Shown here: piece by piece, positions 24,719 to 35,900 of the stretch
Layout of the letters: each line of letters starts with the position of its first letter
Position numbering within the stretch: the stretch's first letter is position 1
From: Diprion similis
Lineage: Eukaryota > Arthropoda > Insecta > Hymenoptera > Diprionidae
Length of the DNA stretch: 64,000 nucleotides
Direction: 5' to 3'
Assembly: GCF_021155765.1 (NCBI RefSeq)
Contig: NC_060108.1
Location: forward strand, 27,144,025 to 27,208,024
Made by a program: the position numbers and the translations under genes
Notes under the pieces: model-generated
Told to the model about the DNA's origin: nothing
The model's database searches: none
The model's input: the letters and a program-made list of their open reading frames with translations, nothing else

Positions 24719-25016
24719 TGCCATGAATAGTTTGGGCGCTAGAGACCCCCGAACCTTAAAATATTAATTCTGTACCCAGTATTCCTTTGTGTAAGAAAAA
24801 CTATGAATAAAATAATTGTTTCGAATGAATAAAACTTATCAGGCATGTAACCGGAAATGGCCACATCAAGTCTACGGACTCTCATCCCCTTCTCCAACCT
24901 CAATGACTTTACCTGTAGATGAAGTTCTGTTGTGAGACCTGGTGCAAATACGTTTTTTTGGTTCCCCAATGGAAAAATGGAGATTAGAGAGATTAGCGAC
25001 CAAACTATTCATAGCG
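24719..25016. repeat. Short inverted repeat bracketing about 250 bp
   Basis: The left arm CCATGAATAGTTTGGGCGCT pairs with the right arm AGCGACCAAACTATTCATAG with few mismatches. Similarity fades inward. Possible old MITE; no clear target duplication is seen. Confidence 0.5.
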
Positions 25017-25996
25017 GAAGGTTGTGTTTATGGAGACCTTTGCAGAATGCCAAGATTTACAAAAAATCGAAAATCCAGACGATTTCACTGAAACCCAATT
25101 TCCATAAGATTGTTGCAGGGTTCTTTCTTCGTTTCATTTTTGTACTCAGTTTGTCAAACATTGTAGTCATAACATCTTTCACAATATTCCGTTCATGGAT
25201 ATTTGGAGTGTACTGTAACTAGTATTCACAGCTGTAAAAAAGCTAGTGAATGATTTTCTGTTATTATATCTGATCACACCCACATGATTTTTCAGCAACT
25301 ACTGTGCATCGTTCGGAAAAAATATGGATTTAGCGAGATTCAATCTGATTTTGCCATTTCAAATTTCAAAGAAATCAGTCATCCCGAGTGCGTGTCTCCC
25401 CCTCGTCAGTTTATTTCCAAGTTGAGATTATTCGGTGTTTTATACATATAATTATACAGTATAGTTACTTTATCTTAATTGTTAAGATGAAATCATAATC
25501 AGTGTTTTAAAAATTTTGCAGCTCATTGAAAAGACAGAAAGGATCAGTGTTTTAAGTATGTGTAACTTATCACTTGCGTTCACACGTCAGTGGTCATGTT
25601 AAGGCTGTTTTTCCTTATTATAATTAATATCATCTCTGGTAAGAATTTGCAATTGATTGAAAGGCTCTCCTTGCGAGTTCTCAACGGTCCATCAGTACAT
25701 CAATTGTGAAAATCGAACGCCCAATCGTCACTCTATTACATCTATGTATAAATGTGCGAAGTTTAGTCCACATTCAAAACTAATTTTCTCCAAGGTTTTA
25801 ATTTCTTCAAATAATACAATTCGTCGTGCGAAAACGATATACCATGAAAAACTAATTTAATCGCTGAGGGTGTGCAGCCGTTACAGAAAGAAAATTAACG
25901 TTACCATGCGTATTTTCTTGTATAGGCGAACCGGCGCGAAAAATTTTCTGCAAAGGCTGAACACGTCGCAGTCTTTTATCATGCGAATAATGATTC

Positions 25997-26002
25997 TTTA
26001 TT
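25997..26002 (-). terminator. Poly(A) signal candidate for Aplip1
   Basis: TTTATT on the plus strand (AATAAA on the minus strand), about 130 bp beyond the Aplip1 stop codon. Confidence 0.5.
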
Positions 26003-26129
26003 ATCATAATTGTTTATATTGGGCATTTGATTTAGACTTCGTATATATAAGGCTAAATCAGCTAAGGGGTAGTATTTACAAGGGAATGAGATCGTCAGCG
26101 TCAACAGCAACTTATATTTCAGCAATTGA

Positions 26130-29100
26130 TTACTCTATGTAGATGTCCTCTATGGGAAAAGCAGTCTCGATGAATTTCGTGTAGAACCGGTGAAAGGCTC
26201 TCCTGCAACAAAAAGGCAATACGTGCACGTTCCTCGTTACGTCAGAAAAAACATGTAAAAAACGTCCGCGATATATCAATATAATTTTCATTTACCCAAC
26301 TGCTTCGGCAACAGGTCTTGTCGACTCTTGGCCAATAAATACGTGACAGGCGAACCTCTGGAGCGTCGGGTGTTTCGTTATAAATCCGAGATAGCGATGG
26401 TCCCGTGGATGAAAAGCGCAAAAAGAGACGTTCTTCAGGGAGTAGAAATAGTCATGGCAAGGGCCTCGATTTTTCTGCAGGGACCACAGAAGCAGAGACA
26501 TGTTCTTTGTATGAGTTCTAATTAGGGCCGAAGGACTATATTTTCAAAATCGTTGTAAAACGCGCCTCAGCCATTACCTGCGGTTTGCTCCGGTCGACCA
26601 TCCGCAAACCCTGGTCGGACACTTCTAGGATGCAACTCTGAGACGCGGGTGATTCCTGATTTGGGGCACCGACGATTCTGCGAACGGCTTGGCAGACGAC
26701 GCCTGTTCCTTTGTGAGCAAGAGTTTCCACCGACCCGAGGTACCCCAATAGGTATCGTTCCCGTTTCACCTTCGGAGCCGATGGATCGAAGTCGCTGTAG
26801 TCCATGTCCACCGCATACGCCGAAGGGAAAATACCTTGCCTGCCAGTCCTCAGGTTCACACCTGAAACGAGACGTCGCGTCGCTCACTCTTCTAATCGTA
26901 CGCAATTCTACCGCCAGTGCTTCGTACCTTCGCACCACAGATCATCAGCCTCCTTCTGCACGTATATAGGGTCCCCGATCTCTAGGTCAATTTCGTCGTG
27001 ATGTCGCGGCACAAACTTGTGCAATCCGCGATGGGTCGCCTCCAGTAGTTCCAGCTGCGTGAAAGGAACTCCACCGCTACCTGGAGAGAATAAATTTTCA
27101 ATTCGAATTAGGCGTTATTTGTATAACCACCGTAGCTCTGGATATTAATCGAAGTTTGACTGATTCTGCTGTTTTTATTTTTTCATTTTTTCACCTGGCG
27201 TGCTGCTCGGCGAGACTGAGTTCGTGTTCTGCATGGTGCTGCATGGAATTGGAGACACACTCTTGGGCCCGTTGTCCGGGGAATGAGCAGTGGAGTGACC
27301 ACTGTCCGTCGTCATCCTCTCGCTATCCGGGGAACTATCCTCATGACGGAGACGAGGATGACATTTCCTTAGAACGAGGTGCGGCCGTCCCGCCGTTGAC
27401 GTTGCCGTCCCCAGCTCGTCGGCGAGCGATGGAGACGAGTGAAGAGACGAATGGCACATCGATATGGCTGTCAATTAGTTACATATACATTCATAACTCA
27501 CTGTCGAGGAAACTATCGAAATTCCACATTTACGAGCACGATATTTTTACTTTTTACTTTTTACTATACTATAACGATCTAACTCACCCCTGTTATAGAC
27601 AGAAGAATAATGCATGATGCTTCGCGAGATTACACTTACAAGCGTTTCTCTTTACATAAACTATTTTACCTTTAACACTATTATTTTTCACCGAGTATAT
27701 TTTGAGGGATCTAAGAAGTAAAGGTAAGTGACGACTGAATCCTCCGAAGATCGAAACTAGAACTGGTTCGTTACATGTAGCAGTTTTTTTTTTTTTTTTG
27801 TTTGTGTTTTTGTTCTACTCTTTCTGGCGGTTGTTTTCTGTATACTTGTCTATTTTGCGGTTAATGATGTCAACCTCGTACAGCAAAAGCCTCTATTTCC
27901 TTTCATCACACATGATTTATGATCAGCGACTACTAACGTTTCACGCAAATGGCGATCGACGAAGATCAAGTTACAACGACAACATCGGTACAATATCCTA
28001 AATCTCATTACTTTTTCTTTGCCCGGAAGAATTGATGTAAATAAAAATTTCAACAATACACTTTAAGCACATTTTTAAACTCTCTGTTATATGTCGACTG
28101 ATGTGAATTACGTACGTACAGTGCTTACATTTTTTAGTCTTTGGAATCTCCGGAAGTCGTCTCCGCCTGCGTTCGCCGCTTCCGGTGCACCCGCTTCCGT
28201 TCCGATTCGACGGAACGTGTTCCGGCGTGGGCCAGGAACTGAGACTCGAGCAGGAGTCACCTACGTCACTGATTACACTCTCCCTGCCGCAGCCTCCACC
28301 TTCCGATCTCCCTTGTCCTCCTCCAGCCCCGGAAACCGATCGCCTCCTACTGCTCAGTCCACCGAACAAGCTAATGTCACCCAACGCAGTGTCGTTGTCA
28401 CTAGTCTACTCACATGCCATTGAAATCTTCTAACCTCCCATCAAGAAAGAGTTGATCTTACAAACTCATAGCTACGTGGCTTCGAACGCGTCTGCCTTTT
28501 TGAGGAGCAGTTAGAACCCACACAAAGATGAGATGCGAGGAAACTGCACTTGCCATACCTAAAGTCGCTGTCAGCTACGATGGAACAGTGGTGGTCTAGC
28601 TCTTCGTCGTCGTCTCCCGAGCTCTGCTCACTGTGGTTTCCGTGACGATGAATAAGTGCGACAACCTCTTCGTCCTCTGAGTCGCCGGCAGCACCGTTCT
28701 GACCGACGTCCCCGTCGCTGCCCTGCGAGGACGTCGGTGAATCGTCAACCATGACATCGTGGACCAGTCTGTCGCGAGACAAAAGACGAAACAAGTAATG
28801 CTCGTTCGTACATTTTAATCTTCTACCACACCTCGTATGCTTTATACTATAGATTCCAGATTAGTGAACTCCCTCCTTCGATTCGACGGTTCATTGCCCG
28901 GAAGTGCTCGTTGAAAAAAAAGCTGCCGAAGCGTGTCTGTTCACGTCCATAAGATACTATTGATTGCAAAATCAAAAAAACAAAAAATTCCTCCGGCCAG
29001 TCCGAAATTTTGCCTAACCTACCAGACTCCGTCGATGAATAGTTTATGTCCGATCACCTTGCCCACCCATTGATTTTTACTAGAGCGCATCAAATGTCTA

Positions 29101-30059
29101 CAGTTACTTGGTTTTTCCAATGCGCAGATAAAGTCTCTGACCACCATGCTCTTGTGGTGAGCTGAAGCCTTAAGTCTGGGAGCACATCGGGCTTCAACGA
29201 TATTTCTACGCTCCTGAAATAATTTTTATTTGCTAATCATCTTGAACGGCTCGTTTATACTTCATATGATTTATCGACTATGGACCGAACGCTTCGATAT
29301 CATAGCTGGAAATTTTACCGGCCACCCCTACATAACATGTCAATAGTTTTGGTTTCGATTACAATGTTTCGGGTATCGATTGAAACTCCCGAAGTACATT
29401 GAAACCACATCTCTTGATTCACCCCCTCTACCTTCGTTGCGCGGAACATTGAAATGACGTTATTCGATAAAATTTGAATTGAAATAAAGCTGGGAAAATA
29501 CAATTTTAGACAGTCGCCGTGAGAAATGTCTGAGAAAACATTTGTTTACAATATGAGTACATACTTGTAAACTGCAGCTCAGTATAAACGCTCGACAAAC
29601 TAAGTTGTAGGTAATAAATGGTGAGAAATATTTCGTCGATCAGGACGATGTAGTTATATATTTCTTCCACCAGAACTATTCTCACTGTAATTTTTTACGC
29701 TTCGATGACGAGTTTTTTGCTCACGATGTAAATTGCCTTCCGTGTTTATTGACAACTCTTAATCGCCTCAACGAACCTTTGATCGATGATGATTGTAAAG
29801 TTATTTAAAAATTTTACTATGCCTTATCGACCCCTTAACGTTGACAAGGATAACTAAAACTGTCTCGCATGTCAGGGTGCTTCTCTGTCAACGCGAGCGG
29901 CGTTATCGTGTAAAATTTTGCCTCCGCTACAATAAAAGCCAGCACGGGCGTAAAGATAACTGAGACAATTACTCACGTGTAATTTGATATCGGCGCCTTG
30001 AGATGTTGAGGCAGTCTTTCAAAGTAATGCCGGAATTCTTCAAACTCTGAATCAGCCAT
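26130..30059 (-). CDS. Aplip1: JNK-interacting protein 1 / APP-like protein interacting protein 1
   Basis: Scaffold for the JNK MAP-kinase module and adaptor linking cargo to kinesin-1 in axons. Eight exons in transcript order: 29977-30059, 28559-28768, 28129-28400, 27195-27467, 26928-27080, 26578-26861, 26296-26474, 26130-26202; 508 codons plus stop, close to Drosophila Aplip1 (about 490). The start MADSEFEEF resembles fly Aplip1. Residues after about 28 read [10 protein letters not shown], followed by acidic and Ser-rich stretches. A basic [14 protein letters not shown] segment precedes the SH3 domain, which is split across exons 5-6 ([40 protein letters not shown]). A phosphotyrosine-binding domain follows ([14 protein letters not shown] to [20 protein letters not shown]). 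The C-terminus FPIEDIYIE keeps the kinesin-light-chain-binding tail seen in JIP1 (TEDIYLE). The basic RRRRRLPEI may be a JNK docking site; that is inference. Confidence 0.95.
29023..29213 (-). other. Exon-like open block inside Aplip1 intron 1, unrecognised
   Basis: On the minus strand an acceptor-like TTTCAG precedes a 191-bp block that ends at a donor-like GTAGGT. One frame is open throughout (fragments: [54 protein letters not shown]). Joined to Aplip1 exon 1 in phase, it would be read in another frame and reach a stop, so it is unlikely to be an ordinary Aplip1 coding exon. It could be a cassette that truncates the protein, an exon of a nested gene, or a relic. Confidence 0.25.
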
Positions 30060-32957
30060 TCTTGAATGGTCGGTCCGTGGAGGCGGCCGACGGCGGAGGC
30101 GACCGGGCCGGACGAAGGCGGCGCAAGCGTCGCAAGCCTATTGATTCCTGGACGCAACGTGACGCGCGCACCCCCGAACCGAGGATCGAGATGAAAAGGG
30201 AATACGGGGGCGCAGAGGGATGAAGGAAATACGAAACTTCTACTCGTGCGGTGATGCAGTGCGTAAACGCCGTCCCGTTACCCGCGAGCCACTTGCGTCA
30301 ACTCCAAGCAATGCATTGCAGACATGCATGTATGGACGGACGAAAGAGGGAAATGGATTTGGGCAGCAAATTATGATCCATTGCAGTGTGAATCACAAAC
30401 CTTCAGACCCTGATAGCATTGATGATGGAAAAAATTTTGCTAAGCCGCTGCTGTTCGATCATGAGAAGTTATAGAATGAAAACACCGATGTTGATGCATT
30501 GAACGATGACTAGATCGTACAACTAATGGGGTGTGACAAGGTCTCGCCCCTAATTCAGCCAATGAAGCACTTCGAAATTAAGTGGTCTCACCTTCTTACA
30601 CTTTTTAATTTTCGGCTGGCTTCCGCCTTCGTTTCGGCATCGTACCTCCGTCCCATCATTCGTGCCGAAGACCGTCGTTGAAAGGATCCTAGTGTTTGCC
30701 AACACTGAATGCCCATCATCTTGCGCCTAACCATTTGCCTCCCACCGGCTTTGCAAATGCTAGTTCGAATCAAAGCTCTCTTTAAATAACTAGGATACTC
30801 CACTTTTGTTCCCTGAATAAAGCTCACCGCTCTCAACGAGTATATTATACATATTGTCCGAGGGAGACGATGTACCGAATCGTGGATGACCTGTTACAAC
30901 GAGCCTGCAAAAAATTTGATGCAATTTCCTTTATCGCATAAAAATGTATGGCAATTCATCATACTTATCAAAAGTAGGCACATATAGTCACATATCAGAG
31001 TTTCCAGTTCCCGACATCGAGTGATATAATCACAGGACCGGTACTGGGCTACCCTCAACGTAACACGTGACGAAGTGCGCAGAAACAGTAAACCGATCTC
31101 CGATGCCGGCATACGGTCCGAGCATCGCCATTCATCTGGACCTGGAGTCCTGCCGTTCGCTCAGCAAATGAGACGCTGCCCGATGGATGCGGGCCGTAAG
31201 TAATTGAAGCAACGTGAAACAGACACTTTCAGAGATATACGCAGTGTAGCCTCCGACTATCGCCCAGTACCCATACCACGGGTGAGATCCAGTCTGGTGC
31301 AGGCGTCTATCTCCTCAAATTTCACGATAATCAAGCCATGCACTGGAATTCCCTTGTGAACATGAACTTCATCGATAATGCTTGCTGTGTCCTACTGACC
31401 ATTTTTAATCGGCTTCTATCTCCGTCACCGTTTCTTTATATGTAGCACATATCGTCTGGTCACCCTTCAAAAGGAACTACGTGCTGACAGCATATGGCAG
31501 GTCTGCAAGGTCGTCAGTTTCCTATTGCAAAACCAAGCGAAACACCCGGTATAACTCGGCTACCTCGACTGCCTTCGGATAGTAGCTGATAGTGGTAAGT
31601 GATGGGCTGGATAATGTGCTGCATCTGCTTTGTGGAGAAGTGGTGAGAGCCGATAGGACTCGAGCGGGTAGAGAAGAGGAGTCCAAGCTTTTATTACGCA
31701 TTGTCTCTCCTTTTCTCATTCCCTTTCCGTTATCCTACTTTCATTCCCCAGCATTTTCTCCTGCTAAACACACATTCCTCCAGAAGACCAATTCTGCAAT
31801 TTTAAACCACTGCGTCGTACCGTCTGATGCATTTTTCTTTCTTCTTCTTGTGACAAATTACGTTGCACTGCAGTTGAAGATATAATTAGTCAAGTCTACG
31901 TAACGTACACAATATTGTCACAAAAGAAGAATACATGGTATATTTCTTGCCGATGAGACGATCATCGTTCTGTCGTTTACCTACATTATTCACCCGCGGG
32001 ACTTATGTGCAGTGATTAATTGTTCGTCTGGTTCGATCCGCACTGATGCTCTGAAGTTACGAAAGTTCACGTTTTCACTGACAAAGGAATGAGTGTCTAA
32101 CGGTCCGTGTCGACGGAATTAGAAACAATCTTGCAACGTGATGGGACTGCTCGGTTTATACTCCACGAAAGATGTGCATCAATGATGGTCCTGTGAGTGA
32201 CGAACCCATTCAGTAACTCAATTGTAAGCCAATTGACGTAACTCGACCCTGATTTGTGTAAAGACGTCTTCTGCAGCAAAGAAACAAATAATCTGACTGA
32301 ATTCGGTTAAATTTCAACAGATTTTCTAATATCTATGTTCGGCATGAAATAAAGCTGCTCAATAATACAAACTTGACACACTCATAATTTGTAACATTCG
32401 ATCGTCTCTTTAACAATCAAGGTTACGCTTCTCTCTGTTTCAACTGTTTCCATAATTCGTCGTGAATATTCTCAAGAGGTGAATAAAAGTCAGAATTCAG
32501 CGACGTCAGAGATTATGCAGGGCCTCGCCGCAAGTTTGTAGAAAAGACCGGGAAAGAGGGAGGATAGCGTCCTCGAGAGCAAGAATGAACCACCCCCGTC
32601 ATCGCCGTACTCCCATAGAAAACCGTCTCTGCCAATAGCTGCCCGTCATCCCCTTGCTCAGGGACCAATCGGGAGCCGATGCTGGACGAACACAGGGAGC
32701 GAGAACGCCGCTGCGGAGGGGTGAAAAGCTTAAGAAGACCGGAATCGGCTCCAGGGTGAACACTGTCGGTCCTTCCGTAGAGAGATAGAAGCTTCATCCA
32801 AGCTTGACGTTGAACCTGCACTGGATTTTCTCTCCTAGACGCGTTTGACCGAGTTGAATCGGAGGCTTTGAATTAACAGCAGGTGAAATATTTCTACCCT
32901 TAGCGTTGCCGCGGCAGTGGATTTTAAATAAAATCCCTACGTAAATACGCGACAGTT
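30060..32957. other. Divergent intergenic region between Aplip1 and Trh
   Basis: About 2.9 kb separates the two start codons. The first 130 bp next to Aplip1 is GC-rich (30060-30190), as expected for its 5'UTR and promoter. A second GC-richer block (about 32510-32830) lies just upstream of Trh and may hold Trh leader or promoter sequence; an ACGTCA half-CRE occurs near 32500. Short open frames on both strands are not supported by codon pattern or homology. Confidence 0.55.
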
Positions 32958-35900
32958 ATGAGCGGTTCCGGAAAGGGTCTTCTGGGCATGTGGCTCTACA
33001 GAAGAGGACAAGAATGGACCGTCAAAGAAGGAAGCCCGATGCACAAGGCTCGTGACGTGAGTAAATGAAATCGGTGATGAAGGTGAGCGTTGATCCACAG
33101 AAACGAACGATCGTCTGACCCGAATATATATGTCCAGGTCCCGATGACTGAGCAGGACGCAAGTGAGGAGAATAAAAATTCGGTAGTTTTCTCCCTGAAG
33201 AATCAAGTTGGAGGCTTAGCTCGTGCATTGCAAGTTTTTCAGGTAAGCTGCTTACCCATAGATCGATTCAAGTTTTGGTAACTTTGGCAAGCAAAGAATC
33301 GAGGGTCTAGATCCTTTCTTCTCGAACACGTCGAACCTAGGTAGCGAAACCATTGCAGCCTTATTCGATTAGCGGATAGGCAGATGGAGACGGAGGATAA
33401 GCGTGATTTCACATGATAATTTCCCCCTCTGGGGACCAGTCCCACCTTTCGAAGAAACGATAGGTGACCGCTAGAACCGCGGGCAAATCGTTGCGTCGGA
33501 ACAGTTCTTCGGATTGCGTGAAACCATACTCACGCTTACAGCTCGTGACATAACGGTCCAGTCTTGAGCAACTTTTCAACTTACTCACTTGATGACACGT
33601 GTCCTGCTGCACGGGAATAACAACAAGATCATGTGTACTGAAGGCGTCCTTGCGCATCGGAGACGGTAACATATATGTACTAGTTTCTGTAATCTTCGCT
33701 CGGTGTTCGATTATAATAACGCGTGCGTCGCTGTATAGCATCGGGAGTGAAGATGGTATACCAGGTATCAGGTATCAAGTGTAAAGCCAAATTCACCGGC
33801 GTTTCACTTTTCACCCCATTAACCAGATGTCGAGAGATAGTATATATATATATATATATATATTACTTGCGCAACTGTCAGAATAGTATAGATTTAGACA
33901 TAGTGTGATGTGGATTATTGGTTTCTGCTATAGATTTCGAATAATCGAGTTGCTTTTCCCTGTTTAATTTGGTCAATTTAAAATGACCCTAAATTTAGAA
34001 GACTGAACAGCGGGGCCGTAACGGTAGATAAAAACTCTATTTCTATATCGAAAATCTCAGAATTCAACCTACGCATGTATATTTTAGTGAATATACGCGT
34101 TCAACTTCGTTTGGCATTGCAGAAATTCAAATATATGCTTCGCGCTGAATATCTTGGGATGCATGTCTTAGGCTAAGGTGAAATTTAAATAACAATATCC
34201 AGATTACGAACCGAAAACTTTCGCGGACTCGTTTTTGCGCTAATGCGGCTCGGGCTAAAGATAATAATAATTTTAATGAAACTCCTTGAGAAGACGCTAA
34301 CCACAGTAAATTCTGAATTCTAAGAAATAAAGTGTTGACGGAAGTTCAAAATATCAGGTACGAGCCATTTTTTTTTTTATCTAAACTAGTCTTGATGCTC
34401 GCATCGGTATTGGGACAAGAACTCGTGACTCCGCAAATTTCATTGACTTTCATTACACGAGTAACGAAAGACCTTAGCCAAAAAATAAAGAAAAAGAACA
34501 TATATCCCTATCTTGATGTTCAATGAATAAAATGAACGCATGCCGTCCTTGACCGCCTAGAAATAACGCGTCCGTCAGTCCGGAGGTTTCGAGCCGTTCT
34601 CCTTGAAAACCCAAGTAGAACAAAACAGCAGATGGTTTCCACACTGGATGCCTAATGCACAGCATTATTCCTAAGTTAATTTGGCGCCATGTGTCAAATA
34701 TCTGTATCGCACGATCGGGGACTGAGGTTCATTCCTCACAAAGAACCGTCAAACCGCGTCTTACGAAATGGTACCGTTTTGCGCAAGGCTTTGATTAAAA
34801 CGGACCAGCCAGGCTAGATTGTTAGATTGTAGATTGGACTCCGTTTGAATTTCACCTTCACTTCTGCCCAGGACCTAGGCGTCAACGTTGTCCACATAGA
34901 GTCCCGTCGATCGGCGCAACGCGGTTCCGAGTACGAAATTCTGGTCGACGTCGAGTGCGACGGGAAAAGAATGGAGCAGCTCATGAGGATGTTGAGTCGG
35001 GAGGTCGCCGCCATAAACCTGGCCCAATTCGAACAAACAGGAAATATTCCTCAGCCACCAACCTTGTCGGCTGCCCCGAGTTTTGGTCAGTCAGTTCTCA
35101 TGGCGTCGATGTAACCTTTCCGACAACACACTTTTGGCGTTAAGATTCGATGATTGATCGCGAATTAATTCCCATAGTTAACGTAGCTTCACGACGCTGA
35201 TTACTTTAACTCTCCTTGGGGAGTTACATTGATATATATTTGCATCAGTTATACGACAGAAGTTCCGTTTAAAAATAAACTTCGCAAGGAGACATGATAA
35301 AATTTTAACCATATTTCTTCTGTATAGTGAAACAGCGGTTACTCAAGATGTTAATGTTGAAAATTTAAAGCATGAAATTAACTCTTGTTTCGGTAATGCG
35401 AGAATCAGAATCGGTTTTCCCCGCTTTGTTGATTAATTTTCCATGCGAACTTGAGGTTCTTTCAGATTTTAGCGAGGTCGACATGCCGTGGTTTCCACGC
35501 AAGATCGCTGACCTTGATCAAGCTCAAAAGGTGCTGATGTACGGCTCCGATTTGGACGCTGATCACCCAGTGAGTTCATCTGCTTACATACAGAAACTAT
35601 TTTCGTCTATCCATGCTATTTGTGCAACGAACGTTGAGTTCGGCCATTTGTGGAATGGGGTTACATCGATGAATTATAGTACCTACCTACTCGGTTTCAT
35701 ATTACTCAACAAAAATCTTTTTCCGTTCTTTTACGAACTTTTTACGATATTCTCTTTCGTACCTGCGAGTGCTTTTCGTAAATTTGACAAAAACAAAGAC
35801 CCTGTGTAACCAGAAATATTTGTGACTCCGAATCGCTTCATGCTCTCAATTAATATAATCACGGTCCCCCGTCCTAGGGATTCAAAGATCCAGTATACCG

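Larger units (their letters stand above)
23895..26129. other. Intergenic DNA between TMEM223 and Aplip1 (3' ends converge)
   Basis: No gene is recognised. It holds the TMEM223 3' trailer (ATTAAA near 23974) and, at the right, the Aplip1 trailer. An inverted repeat of about 22 bp (GCCATGAATAGTTTGGGCGC near 24720; its complement near 24995-25016) brackets about 300 bp and may be a decayed fold-back element. Confidence 0.55.

Noticed and set aside
30588..30836. An 82-codon minus-strand frame upstream of Aplip1.
   Set aside because: Not continuous in phase with the Aplip1 start at 30059, and no family resemblance. Most likely chance.
32029..32038. GGTTCGATCC, a tRNA B-box-like string.
   Set aside because: The flanks cannot form a T arm, and there is no A box or acceptor stem at the right distance.
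32513..32821. A 102-codon minus-strand frame upstream of Trh.
   Set aside because: It lies in GC-rich leader or promoter DNA, where stops are rare. No splice or homology support.
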